From an uncultured Lachnospiraceae bacterium (GTDB taxonomy: Bacteria > Bacillota > Clostridia > Lachnospirales > Lachnospiraceae): a DNA stretch of 64,000 nt. The position numbers were made by a program, and so were the translations under genes. Below are positions 34,918-44,341 of this stretch, piece by piece. Numbering within the stretch: the first letter of the stretch is position 1; each line of letters opens with the position of its first letter. The DNA lies in the NCBI GenBank assembly GCA_950097145.1, contig CATNCF010000007.1, forward strand, positions 1 through 64,000, written 5' to 3'. The notes below the pieces were generated by a model. That model was not told where the DNA came from, did no database searches, and saw only the letters and a program-made list of their open reading frames with translations.

Positions 34918-35925
34918 TCAGTTTACCTGCCATGCCTTGGGCATGAAATATTCTTCAAACTTTGCAATCGCGTACTGATCTGTCATGCCTGCAATATAGT
35001 CACAGACAATGCGCTCTTTTTTCTCTCCCTGTTCCATCATTCCAAGATACCACTTCGGCAGCAGATCGATATGTACCGCATAATACTGGAACAGACGGCT
35101 CAGGAGAGCCTTAGCACGCTCTTCCTCTCCTTTTGCCCTGGGATTCCGGTATACATTTTGAAACATAAATTTTCGAAGTCCCCGCATTGCCTCCTCCACT
35201 TCTCTGGACATACAGATATCGTTTTTATTCAAACTATTGGTAACAATATTATGAATCAGGGTATCCAGACGCTTTCTTGTGGTGGTTCCCAATATTTCCC
35301 GGTATTCAATAGGAATATCCTCCTCGGACAATACTTTTGCACGAATCGCATCATCAATATCATGATTAATATATGCAATTTTATCAGAAAGGCGCACAAT
35401 CTTCCCCTCCAGTGTAGAAGGCATTAAACTGGTCTGGTGGTTCAATATGCCGTCCCGCACCTCCCAGGTCAGGTTCAATCCTTCTCCTGACTTCTCCAGC
35501 TTCTCTACAATACGGACACTCTGCTCATTGTGTTTAAAGCCGTCTTCACAGATTTCATTCAGCATATATTCTCCTGCATGTCCAAAAGGAGTATGTCCCA
35601 AATCATGCCCCAGTGCAATTGCCTCCGCCAAATCTTCGTTCAGCCTCAACGCCTTTGCCACGGTGCGGGCATTTTGGGAGACCTCCAAAGTATGTGTCAG
35701 CCGGGTACGGTAATGATCGCCTTTGGGTGTGAGAAAAACCTGAGTTTTATGCTTTAATCTCCGAAATGCCTTGCAGTGCAGAATTCGGTCCCTATCCCTT
35801 TGAAAAACAGGACGGATATCACACTGCGCTTCCGCTCTGTCACGTCCTCTGGAATTCTGGCTTAAGGTCGCAAAAGGACTTAAATAATTCCGTTCCAGTA
35901 ATTCCATATTTTCTCTGATAAGCAT
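34918..35925 (-). CDS. dgt: dGTP triphosphohydrolase (HD domain)
   Basis: 335 residues: RILHCKAFRRLKHKTQVFL, HYRTRLTHTLEVSQNARTVA and the HD motif ALGHDLGHTPFGHAGE, then ILNHQTS. It hydrolyses dGTP (or dNTPs) to nucleoside and triphosphate. It is the first gene of the dnaG-rpoD operon, the usual place in Clostridia. The start follows GAGGTGGGATAAA. Confidence 0.92.
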   Translation of the reverse strand: MLIRENMELLERNYLSPFATLSQNSRGRDRAEAQCDIRPVFQRDRDRILHCKAFRRLKHKTQVFLTPKGDHYRTRLTHTLEVSQNARTVAKALRLNEDLAEAIALGHDLGHTPFGHAGEYMLNEICEDGFKHNEQSVRIVEKLEKSGEGLNLTWEVRDGILNHQTSLMPSTLEGKIVRLSDKIAYINHDIDDAIRAKVLSEEDIPIEYREILGTTTRKRLDTLIHNIVTNSLNKNDICMSREVEEAMRGLRKFMFQNVYRNPRAKGEEERAKALLSRLFQYYAVHIDLLPKWYLGMMEQGEKKERIVCDYIAGMTDQYAIAKFEEYFMPKAWQVN

Positions 35926-36073
35926 TTTATCCCACCTCTAATTTGTCCGTAAGTGATTTTACATTTGTATCAATGATTCTCTAATGATTATATATTCCGC
36001 ACAAATTGATGATTTCCTTTATTTTTCTTAAATTGCAGCAAATTTTAACCAGAGATATTCCAACACCTGGGCC

Positions 36074-37252
36074 TCAGCATTTACCAATGCGCTTTGACAC
36101 GGCTTTTGCCATATGATATATGGGATTTTCCATATGCTTTTTCACCTGTGCCAGTTCTTCCCGTATAGAAATATTCTGCGGACAGTGCTGTTCACATTTT
36201 CCGCATTTTAAGCATTTTGATGCATTGGTTGGATTTGTCTTAAGCGTCGTGCACATAATATAGGTCTTCATTCCCTGATACCAGCTATCGGTATATCTGA
36301 TATTATATGCGGCAAAGCAGCCAGGAATATCTACGCCTGCCGGACAGGGCATACAGTAGCTGCATCCCGTACACGGAACCTTCATACATCGGTTAATCTC
36401 TGTTTTCAGTTTCTCGATGACGTCCCTGTCATGGTCATTCATACAGCCTGGCTCAGCCTCAGATGCAATACGCACATTTTCTTCTACCTGCGCCGCATCA
36501 TTCATGCCAGAAAGCACAACCGTTACCTCCGGCTGATCCCAGAGCCAGCGGAGTCCCCATTCCGCTGGACTCCGTTTGGGTTTTTCTTGTTCCAGCATCT
36601 TTACCGCTGTCTTCGGAAGTCCCTGCACCAGGCGTCCGCCCCGGAGAGGTTCCATAATAATCACAGGCATTCCTTTTTCATGGGCACGCTTCAGCCCCCG
36701 TTTCCCCGCCTGGGAATGCTCGTCTAAATAATTATACTGAATCTGGCAAAAATCCCAGTGGTAAACTTCCAGAATTTTCAGAAAATTTTCGGTACTTCCA
36801 TGAAAGGAAAATCCAATATTTTCAATCTGCCCCTTTTTCTTTTTCTCTGTAATCCATTCTTTGATCCCAAGATTCTTCAGCCGCTCCCAGGCTTCTGTAT
36901 CATTGAGCATATGCAAAAGATAATATTCCACATGATCCGTCTGCAGCCGATTTAACTGCTCGGTAAAGAAGCGTTCCATATCTCCCGTTTCTTTTACATA
37001 GTAATGAGGAAGTTTTGTGGCAATATTCACCTTGTCCCGCCAGCCCTTTGCCAGAAATTTACCCAGACAGACTTCACTGCCGCCATAAGTATATGCTGTA
37101 TCAAAATAATTCACTCCATGCTCTATGGCAATCCGCATTTCTTCTTCTGCTTTTGCCTGATCAATGCCAGTCCCTCTCTTACTGTAGCGCAGGCAGCCAT
37201 ATCCTAAAATAGATAACTGATTCTGGTTCTTAGGATTTGTTCTATATAACAT
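36074..37252 (-). CDS. Aldo/keto reductase with C-terminal ferredoxin-type domain
   Basis: 392 residues. The aldo/keto reductase barrel (about 1-280) has ILGYGCLRYS, the catalytic NYFDTAYTYGGSEVCLGK (Asp, Tyr) and an LLH-containing YLLHMLND. The C-terminal part carries two cysteine sets, PCTGCSYCMPCPAGVDIP and KCLKCGKCEQHCPQNI, for 4Fe-4S clusters. It is probably an anaerobic oxidoreductase with an unknown substrate. ATG 37252 follows AAGGAG and replaces a longer frame from 37282. Confidence 0.88.
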   Translation of the reverse strand: MLYRTNPKNQNQLSILGYGCLRYSKRGTGIDQAKAEEEMRIAIEHGVNYFDTAYTYGGSEVCLGKFLAKGWRDKVNIATKLPHYYVKETGDMERFFTEQLNRLQTDHVEYYLLHMLNDTEAWERLKNLGIKEWITEKKKKGQIENIGFSFHGSTENFLKILEVYHWDFCQIQYNYLDEHSQAGKRGLKRAHEKGMPVIIMEPLRGGRLVQGLPKTAVKMLEQEKPKRSPAEWGLRWLWDQPEVTVVLSGMNDAAQVEENVRIASEAEPGCMNDHDRDVIEKLKTEINRCMKVPCTGCSYCMPCPAGVDIPGCFAAYNIRYTDSWYQGMKTYIMCTTLKTNPTNASKCLKCGKCEQHCPQNISIREELAQVKKHMENPIYHMAKAVSKRIGKC

Positions 37253-37307
37253 CTGTTTTCTCCTTATTATGTATGATGTCAATTAATAACAGCTTTTTCT
37301 TATAAGA

Positions 37308-37338
37308 TAAAAAGCTGTTGCATCAGCAACAGCTTTTT
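37308..37338 (-). terminator. Terminator after tRNA-Leu(CAG)
   Basis: Minus strand AAAGCTGTTGC, TGAT, GCAACAGCTTTTT, six bases after the tRNA 3' end. Confidence 0.85.
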
Positions 37339-37344
37339 TATTCA

Positions 37345-37428
37345 TGCAGGAGATGGGACTTGAACCCACACGATATTGCTACCACAGGCACCTGAAGCCT
37401 GCGCGTCTGCCAATTCCGCCACTCCTGC
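37345..37428 (-). tRNA. tRNA-Leu, anticodon CAG
   Basis: An 84-base class II tRNA. Acceptor GCAGGAG / CTCCTGC, anticodon arm CAGGC-TTCAGGT-GCCTG (anticodon CAG), a variable arm of the long type and T arm GTGGGTTCAAGTCCCAT. CCA is not encoded. Confidence 0.95.
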
Positions 37429-37550
37429 AATTATGCAGTTCTTTTAAACTTTTCTCAATTCCTGTTCTCCAGAACTCACAATAGTTATTATATACACTAT
37501 ATCAGATTTTGTCAACAACTTTTTTACTTTTTTTATTGCCTTCTTTTATT

Positions 37551-37639
37551 GTAACAGTTCAGCCATGCTAATCATGAGCGGATAGCCTGCTTTGCAGGCG
37601 GTCTGTGGCTTGTTATAAAGGTGCGGGCTGAACTGTTAC
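37551..37639. repeat. Short copy (89 bp) of the GTAACAGTTCAGCC-ended element
   Basis: Perfect 14-bp inverted ends GTAACAGTTCAGCC / GGCTGAACTGTTAC. The inner part has GATAGCCTGC-TTT-GCAGGCGGTC, shared with the 175-bp copy at 44755-44929. Its right end touches the stop codon of the nucleoid-associated gene. There is no coding capacity. Confidence 0.8.
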
Positions 37640-38673
37640 TATTTCGAAGTAATATGCCCTATATTTTTAATTAATATGGAAATGCTTCCGTCCGGATTCG
37701 TAATAAATTCAATATGTTCCCCATCCTGGTACTGTTCCATGGGAATTTTAATTTCCACTCCTGTATCTGTGGCAAGATATTGTTTGGCAAACTTCTGTGC
37801 CGTGCGTTCTGCCTGAGGTTCAATCTGAGTATCTGCATCCATATGATATTTTTCCAGTTTCTCATTGACCTCCTGCTTAAATTCTTCTTTCTCCTTGAAT
37901 ACCCGGTCTAATACTAGAGGCACATCCACGGCCCCAGACTCTTCCAACTGCTGATGAATCACCTGTTTTGCCTCCATCTGCACCTCAAACTGCTCAGAAT
38001 CATTGTAATATTTTTTCTGAACGGTATCAATGGCGCGGGTTACAATTGAAAGCTGTGCCTTGGGGGATAAAGCCCCGCTGCAATTCAAAAAAAGTTTAGA
38101 AAAATAATTAATCTTCTGCCCGTTTACCTCATACTTTTTCTCAATCATAGAAATTGTAAAATCCGACAGCCGAATTACTGCCGCCTCTGACAGTTTTTGA
38201 GTCTCTGTAGGAAGTATTGCACGGAATTTAATAATTTCGTTGGTATTTCCAAAAGCATCGGATTGGGTATGATGCGTGTACGAAGTCTTGTAATCCATTT
38301 TCAGCAGGGCAAGATAATTTTCATGTTCTGATTCAAACAGGATTTCCACAAAGTCTCCCCGGGGAATATCAATATTTTGATTCATAATCTCATACAAATG
38401 CGCCGCCAGTTTCTGACTCATTTCTACAAAAAATCCATCCTCCTGCAGATTCCCCGCCATCGTCAGAAGCTGATGATAAACAAAAGAATCCTCCTTATGG
38501 AATTCACAAGTCTTTTTATCATCCGAAGACATCAGTTTACAGATATGTCCCTTAAAAAAATCCTCGAAATCTGAACCATATGCAAGAAGCGCATCAGACA
38601 TTACAGGCATTCCCACCTCTGAATCCAAAATATGCACAATCACTTTTTGCAGCCTGATTTGTCCTCTCTCCAT
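37639..38673 (-). CDS. 37-kDa nucleoid-associated protein family (NdpA/YejK-like)
   Basis: 344 residues. N-terminal LQKVIVHILDSEVGMPVMSD, an acidic and charged central region, and the C-terminal VEIKIPMEQYQDGEHIEFIT fit the NdpA/YejK nucleoid-associated family as found in Clostridia. It presumably binds DNA in the cytoplasm, and details are unknown. ATG 38673 follows GGAAAGG and is preferred over the 38709 frame start, which would overlap exoA. The stop codon is in contact with a repeat element that may have replaced the original 3' region. Confidence 0.7.
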   Translation of the reverse strand: MERGQIRLQKVIVHILDSEVGMPVMSDALLAYGSDFEDFFKGHICKLMSSDDKKTCEFHKEDSFVYHQLLTMAGNLQEDGFFVEMSQKLAAHLYEIMNQNIDIPRGDFVEILFESEHENYLALLKMDYKTSYTHHTQSDAFGNTNEIIKFRAILPTETQKLSEAAVIRLSDFTISMIEKKYEVNGQKINYFSKLFLNCSGALSPKAQLSIVTRAIDTVQKKYYNDSEQFEVQMEAKQVIHQQLEESGAVDVPLVLDRVFKEKEEFKQEVNEKLEKYHMDADTQIEPQAERTAQKFAKQYLATDTGVEIKIPMEQYQDGEHIEFITNPDGSISILIKNIGHITSK

Positions 38674-38705
38674 TTTAATCCTTTCCACCCCTTCTGCTTC
38701 GTATA

Positions 38706-39464
38706 TCACAAAGATATCTCAAGCTCCACAGGACAATGGTCAGAGCCTAAAATATCCGTATGAATTTTTGCATCTATAAGCTTGTCCTCCAAATCCTCAG
38801 ATACCACAAAATAGTCTATCCGCCATCCTGCATTCTTTTCTCTGGCTTTAAAACGGTAAGACCACCAGGAATATACCTGCTCTGTATCAGGATAAAAATA
38901 TCGGAATGTATCAATATAACCATGCTTTAGAATCTCTGTGAATTTCTGGCGTTCCTCATCCGTAAAGCCTGCATTTTTCCGATTGGTTTTAGGGTTTTTT
39001 AAATCAATTTCCTGATGGGCAACATTCAAATCCCCACAGAAAATTACTGGTTTTTTCTCTTTCAAACCATCCAGATAGTTCAAAAATGCATCTTCCCATT
39101 CCATACGGTAGGAAAGCCTGGCCAGTTCATTCTGGGAATTAGGCGTATAGCAGGTCACCAGGAAGAACGTATCATATTCCAGCGTAATCACTCTTCCCTC
39201 CCTGTCATGTTCCGCTGACCCTATCCCATAGAACACACTGAGAGGTTTTTGTTTTGTAAATATGGCTGTCCCGGAATATCCCTTCTTTTCTGCATAATTC
39301 CAATAGTCATAATATCCCTCGGGAAGTTCCAGGGAAATCTGGCCTTCCTGAAGTTTTGTCTCCTGTACACAGAAAAAATCTGCATCCGTCTCCCGGAAAA
39401 AATCCAGAAACCCTTTCTGTACGCAGGCCCGCAGGCCATTTACATTCCATGAAATAAATTTCAT
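38706..39464 (-). CDS. exoA: Exodeoxyribonuclease III (AP endonuclease)
   Basis: 252 residues: MKFISWNVNGLRACVQKGF, VQETKLQEGQISL, GYSGTAIFTK, FCGDLNVAHQEIDL, and SWWSYRFKAREKNAGWRIDY with SDHCPVELEI near the end. All catalytic residues of the EEP fold are present. It repairs abasic sites. The start follows AAAGGAG. Confidence 0.95.
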   Translation of the reverse strand: MKFISWNVNGLRACVQKGFLDFFRETDADFFCVQETKLQEGQISLELPEGYYDYWNYAEKKGYSGTAIFTKQKPLSVFYGIGSAEHDREGRVITLEYDTFFLVTCYTPNSQNELARLSYRMEWEDAFLNYLDGLKEKKPVIFCGDLNVAHQEIDLKNPKTNRKNAGFTDEERQKFTEILKHGYIDTFRYFYPDTEQVYSWWSYRFKAREKNAGWRIDYFVVSEDLEDKLIDAKIHTDILGSDHCPVELEISL

Positions 39465-39579
39465 TTCACACGCTCCTTTCCTGTCTGTATGTTTTACTAT
39501 TCTTTAAAAAATCATTCATTTTGACACGGCTGTTCCGGCTCCACATTCTGTTCCTTACAGTCCGTGGATCATCCGGAAT

Positions 39580-39789
39580 TTAACTACTTCCACAAATTTG
39601 CATCAGCCGCAAAACATCGTTATATAAATTTCCTTTATCCTCTAAATCAATCATATCAATGATGCCTCCTTCAAATTCTGATTGGATTTTCACAAAATCT
39701 AAGGGATTTAATAACTCTAGTATTTTGTCATCACGAAAGGACAAAGAAAATGTTTCTCTATTCCCAACATAACTCCTTGTATTTTTCAA
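39580..39789 (-). CDS. Possible 69-residue protein at the end of the DUF262 operon
   Basis: The frame opens at TTG 39789 inside the 3' end of the second DUF262 gene (32-base overlap) and encodes an acidic, regularly amphipathic chain (ILELLNPLDFVKIQSEFEGG, MIDLEDKGNLYNDVLRLMQI). It has no clear ribosome site and no recognised family. It may be a small third component, or the remnant of a gene. Evidence is compositional only. Confidence 0.35.
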   Translation of the reverse strand: MKNTRSYVGNRETFSLSFRDDKILELLNPLDFVKIQSEFEGGIIDMIDLEDKGNLYNDVLRLMQICGSS

Positions 39790-41977
39790 TACGGTTCTCT
39801 ATATCAACACCATCCTCATTTTGTTTAATATCAATACGTTCTTCCGGTATCTCCACACTTTCCTCCAATTCTTCGTCATACCAATATGTAACAAAAGCGT
39901 CATTTTCACAAACAGTCCATGAACCATTATCCCAATACAAACTCATTCCCTGATTTTCCGGATCTAAATTATCATCTGGATCTACTTCTTTCAAAAACGG
40001 TTGATAAGTCTTTGTAGATGGATAGCGTTCGGACCACATAACGGCAAATTCATATGGTTTATTTTTAAAGTCCCACCATCGATATTTTCCATACCTGCCC
40101 GGACGAAACTCATCATACTTTACATAATAATACCGCCAATCGTAAAGGTTTTTACCCTCACATTCCGTAATATAATCCTCTACAATTCCCCAAAGTATTT
40201 CATCTGTAAAATCATCATTTTCCGATAACAGCTTTACAAGATATTTCTTTGTATTTTCAAATCCTTCCGTATTCCTGCTCCTATGAAAAAGATTTCGCCA
40301 AGCCATCCCTCGTTCCATTGAGGACCCAAGCTGATACCGCCAGTCATTATCCTTTTGAATATAATTTCCTGTAACAAGCAAGGCACAATCAACAGCATCA
40401 TAATCACATTGAAATAATGCTTCAAATTTTGAAAAGCAGTTTGTGTTTTCCAAACCTACAACTCCGATCTGCCCGTACAAAAGACTATGATCTTCTAATG
40501 CAAATAAAAGCTCTGCCATGTCCGGATTGTCAGAAGTCCATTTCAGTTTTTCTGTTTCCTCACTAAGCTGAATCACATTGAAATTTCTTTCAAGCTTTAC
40601 ATCTATCTTTCCCTGCAGTATAATCAAATCCACCTGCTTCAAAATCATGGGCATACGGTTACCGCCGACACGGTTTTCGCTATCGCTAATCTCATAGTCA
40701 GAATTTTGCACCAGATTATTCACAATGCGTATTCTGCGGACAAAGTCTGTATAAGAGACTTCCCCCTTATGAAGTAAATATGTGACAACAGCATACAAAA
40801 GCACCACCCTGCCAAGCGCAAAAGCACGATTGCCATTCCCACTTATCTCTCCATAACTACACAGGCAATCCTTAAAAATATCTATATTATACCTATTATC
40901 CCATCGGATTTTCCCTTGTTCATGTTCATGTGAAATAAAAGATTGAAAAAAATCATACGGAGAATCGTAATCTTTTATATCACACCAGCAATCAAAATAT
41001 TTCTTTAGCAGTTCCACATGATTTTCTAACTTAGAGTTATCGTGTAAAAAATATCGATTTAACAGTTCAAAAACATCATTATCTTTTCCTTGTGGTGTAT
41101 CTCCCTCTTTATAACAGATAATATCACACAAAAACTGAAAATACCGTAGGAATTCATCATCTGTGGTATGATTCTCTCTCCGGTAATCCCACAACATATC
41201 CGTCCAATCTCTGTCAATTTTTCCGATAATATCTTCTGCCAGCTTGTTATCTTTTTGTCGAAGTTCATTTTCTAATTCAGCCTTGAAATTTTCAAATGTA
41301 GTTAAAGGCTTTCCACGTGAATTCATTTTTATATATAAATCATCCGTCAATCCCATATCCTTAATTGGAAGAAAGTAAAATGTAATTGCACGGTTTTTCA
41401 AACTTTCCCATATATTATCTATATCTGCAAATTTTTCATCTATAGAATCCAGCATAACAAGCATAGAATGAATTGTCGGATCATTCAGCCAGTCAAATGG
41501 AAACCATGACTGGTCTGTAATCTCCTCCGATAATTTTTCTTCAAACACCGGATGAAACTTTACCAGACGATTACAAAAATCTCTCGCACTATATCTGGTC
41601 GCATACGAAAAATTATTCAAAAAATCATAATCTTTTTCTGCAATCCCTTCTCTTTTCGCAGCATACCAATGAAGAAGAAAAAGCGTGGTAAGCCTTTGTT
41701 GGCCATCTAATGGTATCATTGTCCCATCCGCATCTATATCCCCATAAATCAAATCGAGTGTAACAGGGCTATCAACTACCGCCTGTTTCAGTGCGTCCAA
41801 AAAACGGTTCCTTACTTTTTCTACCTCTGCACCTACCCTGCCTTGTGCATAATCTCTTTGTATCATAGGAACAATGATTTTTTCTAAAATAATACCATCA
41901 GCATTATTCTTTTTACTATCTTCTTCATTAAAATTTGAACCAAAAATATCCATGAGAGTATGTAATGTTGTTGCCAT
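39758..41977 (-). CDS. DUF262 (GmrS-type N-terminal) protein, 739 residues
   Basis: The N-terminal domain has IIVPMIQRDYAQGR and DGQQRLTTLFLLHWY near residue 92, the signature of DUF262/ParB-like nucleotide-binding domains found in GmrSD type IV restriction enzymes. The remaining 500 residues are unfamiliar, rich in Trp, Tyr and Asp, and I do not see a DUF1524 HNH motif. It starts one base after the stop of a second DUF262 gene, so the two are translated together. Composition is AT-richer than the flanking housekeeping genes, in keeping with transfer. Defence against modified or phage DNA is inferred from family and context only. Confidence 0.78.
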   Translation of the reverse strand: MATTLHTLMDIFGSNFNEEDSKKNNADGIILEKIIVPMIQRDYAQGRVGAEVEKVRNRFLDALKQAVVDSPVTLDLIYGDIDADGTMIPLDGQQRLTTLFLLHWYAAKREGIAEKDYDFLNNFSYATRYSARDFCNRLVKFHPVFEEKLSEEITDQSWFPFDWLNDPTIHSMLVMLDSIDEKFADIDNIWESLKNRAITFYFLPIKDMGLTDDLYIKMNSRGKPLTTFENFKAELENELRQKDNKLAEDIIGKIDRDWTDMLWDYRRENHTTDDEFLRYFQFLCDIICYKEGDTPQGKDNDVFELLNRYFLHDNSKLENHVELLKKYFDCWCDIKDYDSPYDFFQSFISHEHEQGKIRWDNRYNIDIFKDCLCSYGEISGNGNRAFALGRVVLLYAVVTYLLHKGEVSYTDFVRRIRIVNNLVQNSDYEISDSENRVGGNRMPMILKQVDLIILQGKIDVKLERNFNVIQLSEETEKLKWTSDNPDMAELLFALEDHSLLYGQIGVVGLENTNCFSKFEALFQCDYDAVDCALLVTGNYIQKDNDWRYQLGSSMERGMAWRNLFHRSRNTEGFENTKKYLVKLLSENDDFTDEILWGIVEDYITECEGKNLYDWRYYYVKYDEFRPGRYGKYRWWDFKNKPYEFAVMWSERYPSTKTYQPFLKEVDPDDNLDPENQGMSLYWDNGSWTVCENDAFVTYWYDEELEESVEIPEERIDIKQNEDGVDIENRIEKYKELCWE

Positions 41978-41978
41978 A

Positions 41979-43718
41979 TTATTCCCCCTGTCCTACTGTG
42001 ATCGGCTCTTCCAAATAATCTTCCAGTTTATCGTTAATTGCCTGTATATAAGCAATCCTATCTTGTTGTCCCCAAAAATGAACCTGATTGCCCTCTGACG
42101 GAGTATAATATTTTAAAAATACCATCTTCGTGCAAAATGGGATATACAATCCGTTTTGATCCATTTCAATAATCTTGTTTCGTTTTACATCAAAGGTAGA
42201 ATTACTAAGCGCTGCATTATTACTGCTATTTAACAATACCAAATTACCAATTGAATGTAGATATTCACCGTTTCCCTGTACAGAGAGTTTTTCTATTACT
42301 TTTTGCTGAAGCCTTTCGAATTCGTGTTTCTTTAATTCCTTTTTTTCCAAAAGTTCCTCTATGTTCTTTACCAGTCCTGTTTGTTTATCTCCAATAGCTC
42401 TGAGAGACCGAACATGATCGGAAAGCCACATTCTCCACTCTTCCTGCTTGTTCATACCCTCTGATTGCTGTGCATGGATATGTTCGAGCGTCCATGAAAC
42501 ATCTGCCTTAAACCTGTCAAAAGGAAACCTTTGTGATTGTTCTTCTATCTTTCTTACAGATTCAATGTTAAACAAAAGAAGAAGCCTGCTTATTCTTGCG
42601 GCATCTCCGCTTTCTTCATAACTTAGTTCTGCATAATTACCATCAATCTTAATACTTTCACGTATATAATCATCCAAAATTTCACAAAATTCACTCTTTT
42701 TCTTATTTCTGGATGCCATATAAATCTCTGTTAGGTTCTTTGCCCCCGAAGCAATCAGGAAACCCACCTTATGATAAAATTCATGATTCCAATACCAATC
42801 TTTTAGGACAAGAAATATTCCCATAATTTCCTGCCACAAATCATCCAGGCTTTTTTCTTTTCTCATTTCTTCAAAAGCAAAGAAAGTTCCATACTTATCA
42901 GCATTCTTTTTCTTTTCGTACAATTTGCTTTTTTCACACATCAGATCAAGAATCAGGTCAATCCTTGTGGTATCTGCCCCCCTGTTTTTACTATTTGTCA
43001 AGAAAAACCACAAAGAATCATTCCTTAATTCTTTCTCTATAGTGTCCCATTGCAGAGCAATTTCCTCCTGTTTTTTGTCATATGGCATGATATGTTCGTT
43101 TTCACCATAACTCCCACGGCTTAGAAACATTGCTTTCACAAGCTCTGCACTTGTAAGGGCAATCTTTCCGATATTAAGCCGTTCAAACAGTTTCACAGGA
43201 TTTTCATTTTCATCTGCCTCATACCAGATTACTTTTACATTATCTGTGAAATATTTGTTCATACTAAAGATTGCTGTTGCAGGATCTTCTTTCGCCTTTG
43301 TCCACTCGCTGATTGTTTCCAAAGCGTTACACATATACCAAAAATCAATATTATCCTCTTTCATTGACATATCCATCTCTTCAAGAAAATCCTCTTTTTC
43401 CGGTCTTGTCTTATATTTTAATGAAAACTTCGGTTTCTTTATCAGATTGGATACCTGTGTGTGCATATAGTGATAAATAATATAAAGTGTGGTCAGTCTC
43501 TGTTGTCCATCTATCAATTCATAATAATCCCCATGATTTTTTATAACAATAGGCTGTAAACAATATCCTTTTACCTCATTTCCATGCAGATTATAAATAT
43601 CATCAAGCAATCGCACAACCTCATCCGTTCCCCAACGATACCCCCGCTGATAGGATGGTACTACAAATACTCCCTCTATCTCACTTACTTTCTTCGTTGT
43701 CGGCTTTATATCTGCCAT
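41979..43718 (-). CDS. DUF262-DUF1524 protein (GmrSD-like), 579 residues
   Basis: DUF262 domain at the N-terminus (GVFVVPSYQRGYRWGTDE, YYELIDGQQRLTTLYIIY near residue 70), a helical middle, and a C-terminal DUF1524 region with the HNH-like SWTLEHIHAQQ (about 410) and GNLVLLNSSNNAALSN (about 493). GmrSD proteins of this plan cut glucosylated or otherwise modified phage DNA using nucleotide hydrolysis. The start follows GAGGAGGAAAGG. Upstream, overlapping reading frames link it to two broken small genes. With the following DUF262 gene it forms a tandem not typical of single-chain GmrSD. Confidence 0.82.
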   Translation of the reverse strand: MADIKPTTKKVSEIEGVFVVPSYQRGYRWGTDEVVRLLDDIYNLHGNEVKGYCLQPIVIKNHGDYYELIDGQQRLTTLYIIYHYMHTQVSNLIKKPKFSLKYKTRPEKEDFLEEMDMSMKEDNIDFWYMCNALETISEWTKAKEDPATAIFSMNKYFTDNVKVIWYEADENENPVKLFERLNIGKIALTSAELVKAMFLSRGSYGENEHIMPYDKKQEEIALQWDTIEKELRNDSLWFFLTNSKNRGADTTRIDLILDLMCEKSKLYEKKKNADKYGTFFAFEEMRKEKSLDDLWQEIMGIFLVLKDWYWNHEFYHKVGFLIASGAKNLTEIYMASRNKKKSEFCEILDDYIRESIKIDGNYAELSYEESGDAARISRLLLLFNIESVRKIEEQSQRFPFDRFKADVSWTLEHIHAQQSEGMNKQEEWRMWLSDHVRSLRAIGDKQTGLVKNIEELLEKKELKKHEFERLQQKVIEKLSVQGNGEYLHSIGNLVLLNSSNNAALSNSTFDVKRNKIIEMDQNGLYIPFCTKMVFLKYYTPSEGNQVHFWGQQDRIAYIQAINDKLEDYLEEPITVGQGE

Positions 43719-43852
43719 ACCCTTTCCTCCTCACGATTTTTCCAGTTTTTGTTGACTATTACTTTTCCAATTTCTCTATCACTTGTTCCAACACGTACCG
43801 TTTCAATATTCTGCTGGGATGAGGCTTATGGAAATTTATCCTTTTTGCTCAT
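43706..43852 (-). pseudogene. Short ORF with an internal TAA, upstream of DUF262 genes
   Basis: The ATG at 43852 overlaps the TGA of the membrane-protein gene (ATGA). The frame reads MSKKDKFP, a TAA at 43826-43828, then ASSQQNIETVRVGTSDREIG and KVIVNKNWKNREEERVWQI to a TAA at 43706, overlapping the DUF262 start. Without the early stop this would be a 48-residue basic protein. It is either a nonsense mutant or the end of a small gene with a new start. The function is unknown. Confidence 0.5.
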
Positions 43853-44304
43853 TTATCACTCTCCCCTGCATATTTAAAATGAATCATCATAAGATACTTA
43901 AGCCATTTATCTTTTTTATTCTTAGGTTTTATAGTTAATCCAATAAAAAATGTTGATAACGCCATCATTCCGTATCCAAGCAAGTCATAACTAAACAGTA
44001 ATCCAGCTATCATCATAATGTAACCTAAAGCCAGAAATATACATACAAGATATTACTCCGGCGGTTAAATGTCGACGAATTTTACGAAGAATAAATTTTC
44101 ATCTGCAAGGCGGAAGAATGAGTTGTAGCGAGTGCTACAACGATTGATGACAACGCGGCAGATGGAAATTTAAGCAAGTAAAAACGTCGATATTTAACCG
44201 CCGGAGTAATAACATCCAAATTTTGATATAACCATAAAAATTGCAAATAAAAATACTGATACCGTAACCAACAACGAACCAAATTTAGCAATCGCTTTAT
44301 TCAT
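43849..44304 (-). pseudogene. Membrane-protein gene interrupted by MITE B
   Basis: ATG 44304 follows GAAGGA and encodes MNKAIAKFGSLLVTVSVFLF, continuing to SKFGC before it runs into MITE B and stops at TAA a few codons inside. On the far side the same frame resumes as LVCIFLALGYIMMIAGLLFS and ends in EDK-type sequence GESDK at 43849. Removing the MITE with one TA joins GGATGT to TATCTTGTA in frame (GCYLVC) and restores a protein of about 98 residues with two or three membrane segments. It is the first gene of the DUF262 operon, with ATGA overlap to the next ORF. Confidence 0.8.
44053..44209. mobile_element. MITE B, 157 bp, TA target duplication
   Basis: Inverted ends TTACTCCGGCGGTTAAAT plus a further seven bases (25 bp, one mismatch), flanked by TA at 44051-44052 and 44210-44211. 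The centre is the hairpin TTGTAGC-GAGT-GCTACAA inside a longer imperfect palindrome (CTGCAAGGCG...CGCGGCAG). It is non-coding. It has the same length and design as MITE A (12211) but unrelated ends. It interrupts the membrane-protein gene. Confidence 0.88.
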
Positions 44305-44341
44305 GTTAAATATTCCTTCGTAAATGTAAATATGATGAATT

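Noticed and set aside
43584..43877. Plus-strand reading frame of 97 codons
   Set aside because: It runs antisense to the DUF262 start and the small ORF, has no ribosome site and encodes a low-complexity hydrophobic peptide.
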